Shown here piece by piece: positions 62,683 through 64,000 of a stretch of 64,000 nt of DNA; positions within the stretch are counted from its first letter, which is position 1, and every line of letters begins with the position of its first letter. The notes under the pieces are model-generated. The model did not search any database. It was not told the origin of the DNA and worked only from the letters and a program-made list of their open reading frames with translations. This stretch comes from Microbulbifer sp. Q7 (GTDB taxonomy: Bacteria; Pseudomonadota; Gammaproteobacteria; Pseudomonadales; Cellvibrionaceae), in contig NZ_LROY01000002.1 in NCBI RefSeq assembly GCF_001639145.1, positions 1,706,501 through 1,770,500 on the forward strand. The letters are read 5' to 3'. The translations under genes were made by a program, and so were the position numbers.

Positions 62683-64000
62683 ATGAATGTAAAGGCAAGC
62701 ATTGCATATATCGTCAAGAAGATTTTGAATCTTGTTGTCGCTGTGATGTAGTCCTCGACAAGTAATCTTTCTTCACGCCAAATTGAAAATGGGACAACTA
62801 AAACCTTGATTGGGTATTCCACTGCTACTGATATCTTTTCAAGGTCGACGTTGCATTCGCTTGAGTATGGAGAGTAACAGTCAGAGATAGTGGTAAAAAT
62901 AATCGCTACAGTTAATACGAATAACCATAAGAGGCATTTTATAGGCTTCTCCGTGCTCATTCCGTAGTCTGAGAATCGGCTGTATAGCGCTGACCAGCTA
63001 AATCTTTCTTCCCACCACCGCCTGAGTCTATTTGTTTTTCCTTGAGCGATCTTGTGGTTCATGCAGTCATGCTCTAGGGCGAAGAAGGTGCCAGCTTGTA
63101 TATGGTCTCCTTGTTCTTCGAGGATTTTAAAAATTCTTCTGTATGCTCTTTCTGCAGCAAATCCATGTCTCATTGTAAAGCATTCTTTAGGGGGGAATAT
63201 TGCGCCATTTGCTAGAGCTTCCGCCCCAATGTTTGGTACTCCAGTAACGTCAGTTCCACTCAGAATTAGCATCTTATGTAGTTTGCAATCATCTATTGTT
63301 AGATTGGCGAGGCTGCAGTCTTTAATCTCAAGCCTTGATAGAGATTTCTCTTTCCCCAGGGCTTCTGATTTTATTGTGATATCTTCACATTGAGTTGATT
63401 TTATGGATATTTCTGGAGAATTCTCAGCAACAGTAAAAGTTATCTTTCCATTCGCTTTCGTATTTTTAACTTCTAAAAAATTAGCCACCCCATTTCGGAA
63501 AAAAAATCTCTCTTTATTTTCTGACTCGTCTGTCATGGTTACATGATTCAGGGAAGTTTTTACCCAAATTCCATGGACTTCTACATGACCGATAGTGGAT
63601 TTCTCTACTTTCAATGTATTTGAAGGTGAGCGCTGAGATGGCGGGCTTGAAGTTGTTCGGACAGTTAGTGTATCAACTGTGATACCTTCTAGCGTTAAGC
63701 TCGAGTTATTCTCGGGGATACCTACGGTTACTGAGCTATCTTCTTTTTTTGGGGGACTTATAGAACTTATTAGTATTTGTCTTGTTTTAGATTCTTTTTC
63801 AATCTGAATGGTTAGATTTTGTATCGCTGAGTCGGTTACCTTTAGTTTGCCGTCTACCTTGCAGCGTGAAAGAGCTAAATGGTTTGCATTGACACCATCA
63901 AAAGTTATGTCACCAAGAAAGTCAACTTGATCAAACCTTAGCTGCTCTAATTGGGGGGGGCTCCTAAAGGCTGCTCCAGGCGGGAAGGATGCTCGGTTTC
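62637..64000 (-). CDS. pentapeptide-like beta-helix membrane protein (5' end outside window)
   Basis: The frame has no stop to base 64000, and the apparent start at 63614 is only a TTG codon, so the gene enters from beyond the window. The visible about 454 residues contain repeated hydrophobic-polar blocks such as DITFDGVNANHLALSRCKV, a conserved HGFAAERAYRRIFKILEEQGDHIQAGTFFALEHD segment typical of pentapeptide-repeat membrane proteins, and two C-terminal membrane spans (LLWLFVLTVAIIFTTI, FLTIYAMLAFTFIYLFFLG). Low GC, beside an HNH enzyme, which suggests a defence-type cargo; function unknown. Confidence 0.7.
   Translation of the reverse strand, partial: NRASFPPGAAFRSPPQLEQLRFDQVDFLGDITFDGVNANHLALSRCKVDGKLKVTDSAIQNLTIQIEKESKTRQILISSISPPKKEDSSVTVGIPENNSSLTLEGITVDTLTVRTTSSPPSQRSPSNTLKVEKSTIGHVEVHGIWVKTSLNHVTMTDESENKERFFFRNGVANFLEVKNTKANGKITFTVAENSPEISIKSTQCEDITIKSEALGKEKSLSRLEIKDCSLANLTIDDCKLHKMLILSGTDVTGVPNIGAEALANGAIFPPKECFTMRHGFAAERAYRRIFKILEEQGDHIQAGTFFALEHDCMNHKIAQGKTNRLRRWWEERFSWSALYSRFSDYGMSTEKPIKCLLWLFVLTVAIIFTTISDCYSPYSSECNVDLEKISVAVEYPIKVLVVPFSIWREERLLVEDYITATTRFKIFLTIYAMLAFTFIYLFFLGLRWRFRQR

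Overview
The window reads like part of the chromosome of a marine, polysaccharide-degrading gammaproteobacterium, followed by the end of an integrated genetic element. The combination of a large TonB-dependent receptor, a SapC plus cupin-like gene pair, many secreted or lipoprotein glycoside hydrolases and sugar-proton/sodium transporters resembles Cellvibrionales such as Microbulbifer. That placement is inferred from gene content; no rRNA or other marker gene is present.

Bases 1-54141 are one long carbohydrate-utilisation region, mostly on the minus strand. Two FG-GAP/UnbV lipoproteins (one fused to a vanadium haloperoxidase-type domain), a cupin-like protein and SapC (1-7343) lie next to a sugar isomerase, a GH74-like propeller lipoprotein and the TonB-dependent receptor (7645-14221). 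Then come a clan GH-A hydrolase, a GPH-type symporter, a GH127-like Cys-Cys enzyme and a secreted GH74-like/CBM60 protein (14583-23787). An AraC regulator and a PhyH dioxygenase precede the L-rhamnose module (25914-33373): DeoR regulator, RhaI isomerase, fused aldolase/dehydrogenase, kinase and an esterase. A desaturase-Rieske-reductase fusion resembling rhizopine MocD-MocE-MocF and an aldose epimerase follow. A mannose module (37300-49705) holds GH38 and GH92 mannosidases, another GH74-like protein, mannose isomerase, fructokinase and a FucP-type transporter. A LysR regulator and lutABC (50076-54141) can oxidise the L-lactate expected from rhamnose breakdown.

The parts fit one pathway. A rhamnose- and mannose-containing, probably decorated glycan is cut outside or at the cell surface, imported by the TonB receptor, and its sugars enter metabolism by L-rhamnose to lactaldehyde to L-lactate to pyruvate, and by mannose to fructose to fructose-6-phosphate. 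A set of promoter-region elements, three or four ATCAT-type half-sites exactly or nearly 10 bp apart, occurs before the key transcription units and may be the operator of the local DeoR regulator.

At 54176-54652 are three tandem copies of a 174-175 bp structured repeat, then a strong terminator and the last about 31 bases of a tRNA-Ser gene on the minus strand without its body. This is the expected scar of integration into a tRNA 3' end. From there to 64000 the sequence is less GC-rich and phage- or plasmid-like: small zinc-finger proteins, HNH-like nucleases, a serine recombinase, a helix-turn-helix protein directly followed by three 55-57 bp iterons, short hairpin repeats, a BRO antirepressor, a probable modification-dependent HNH restriction enzyme and a pentapeptide-like membrane protein cut by the window edge. 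No phage structural gene and no tyrosine integrase is visible; the far end lies outside the window.
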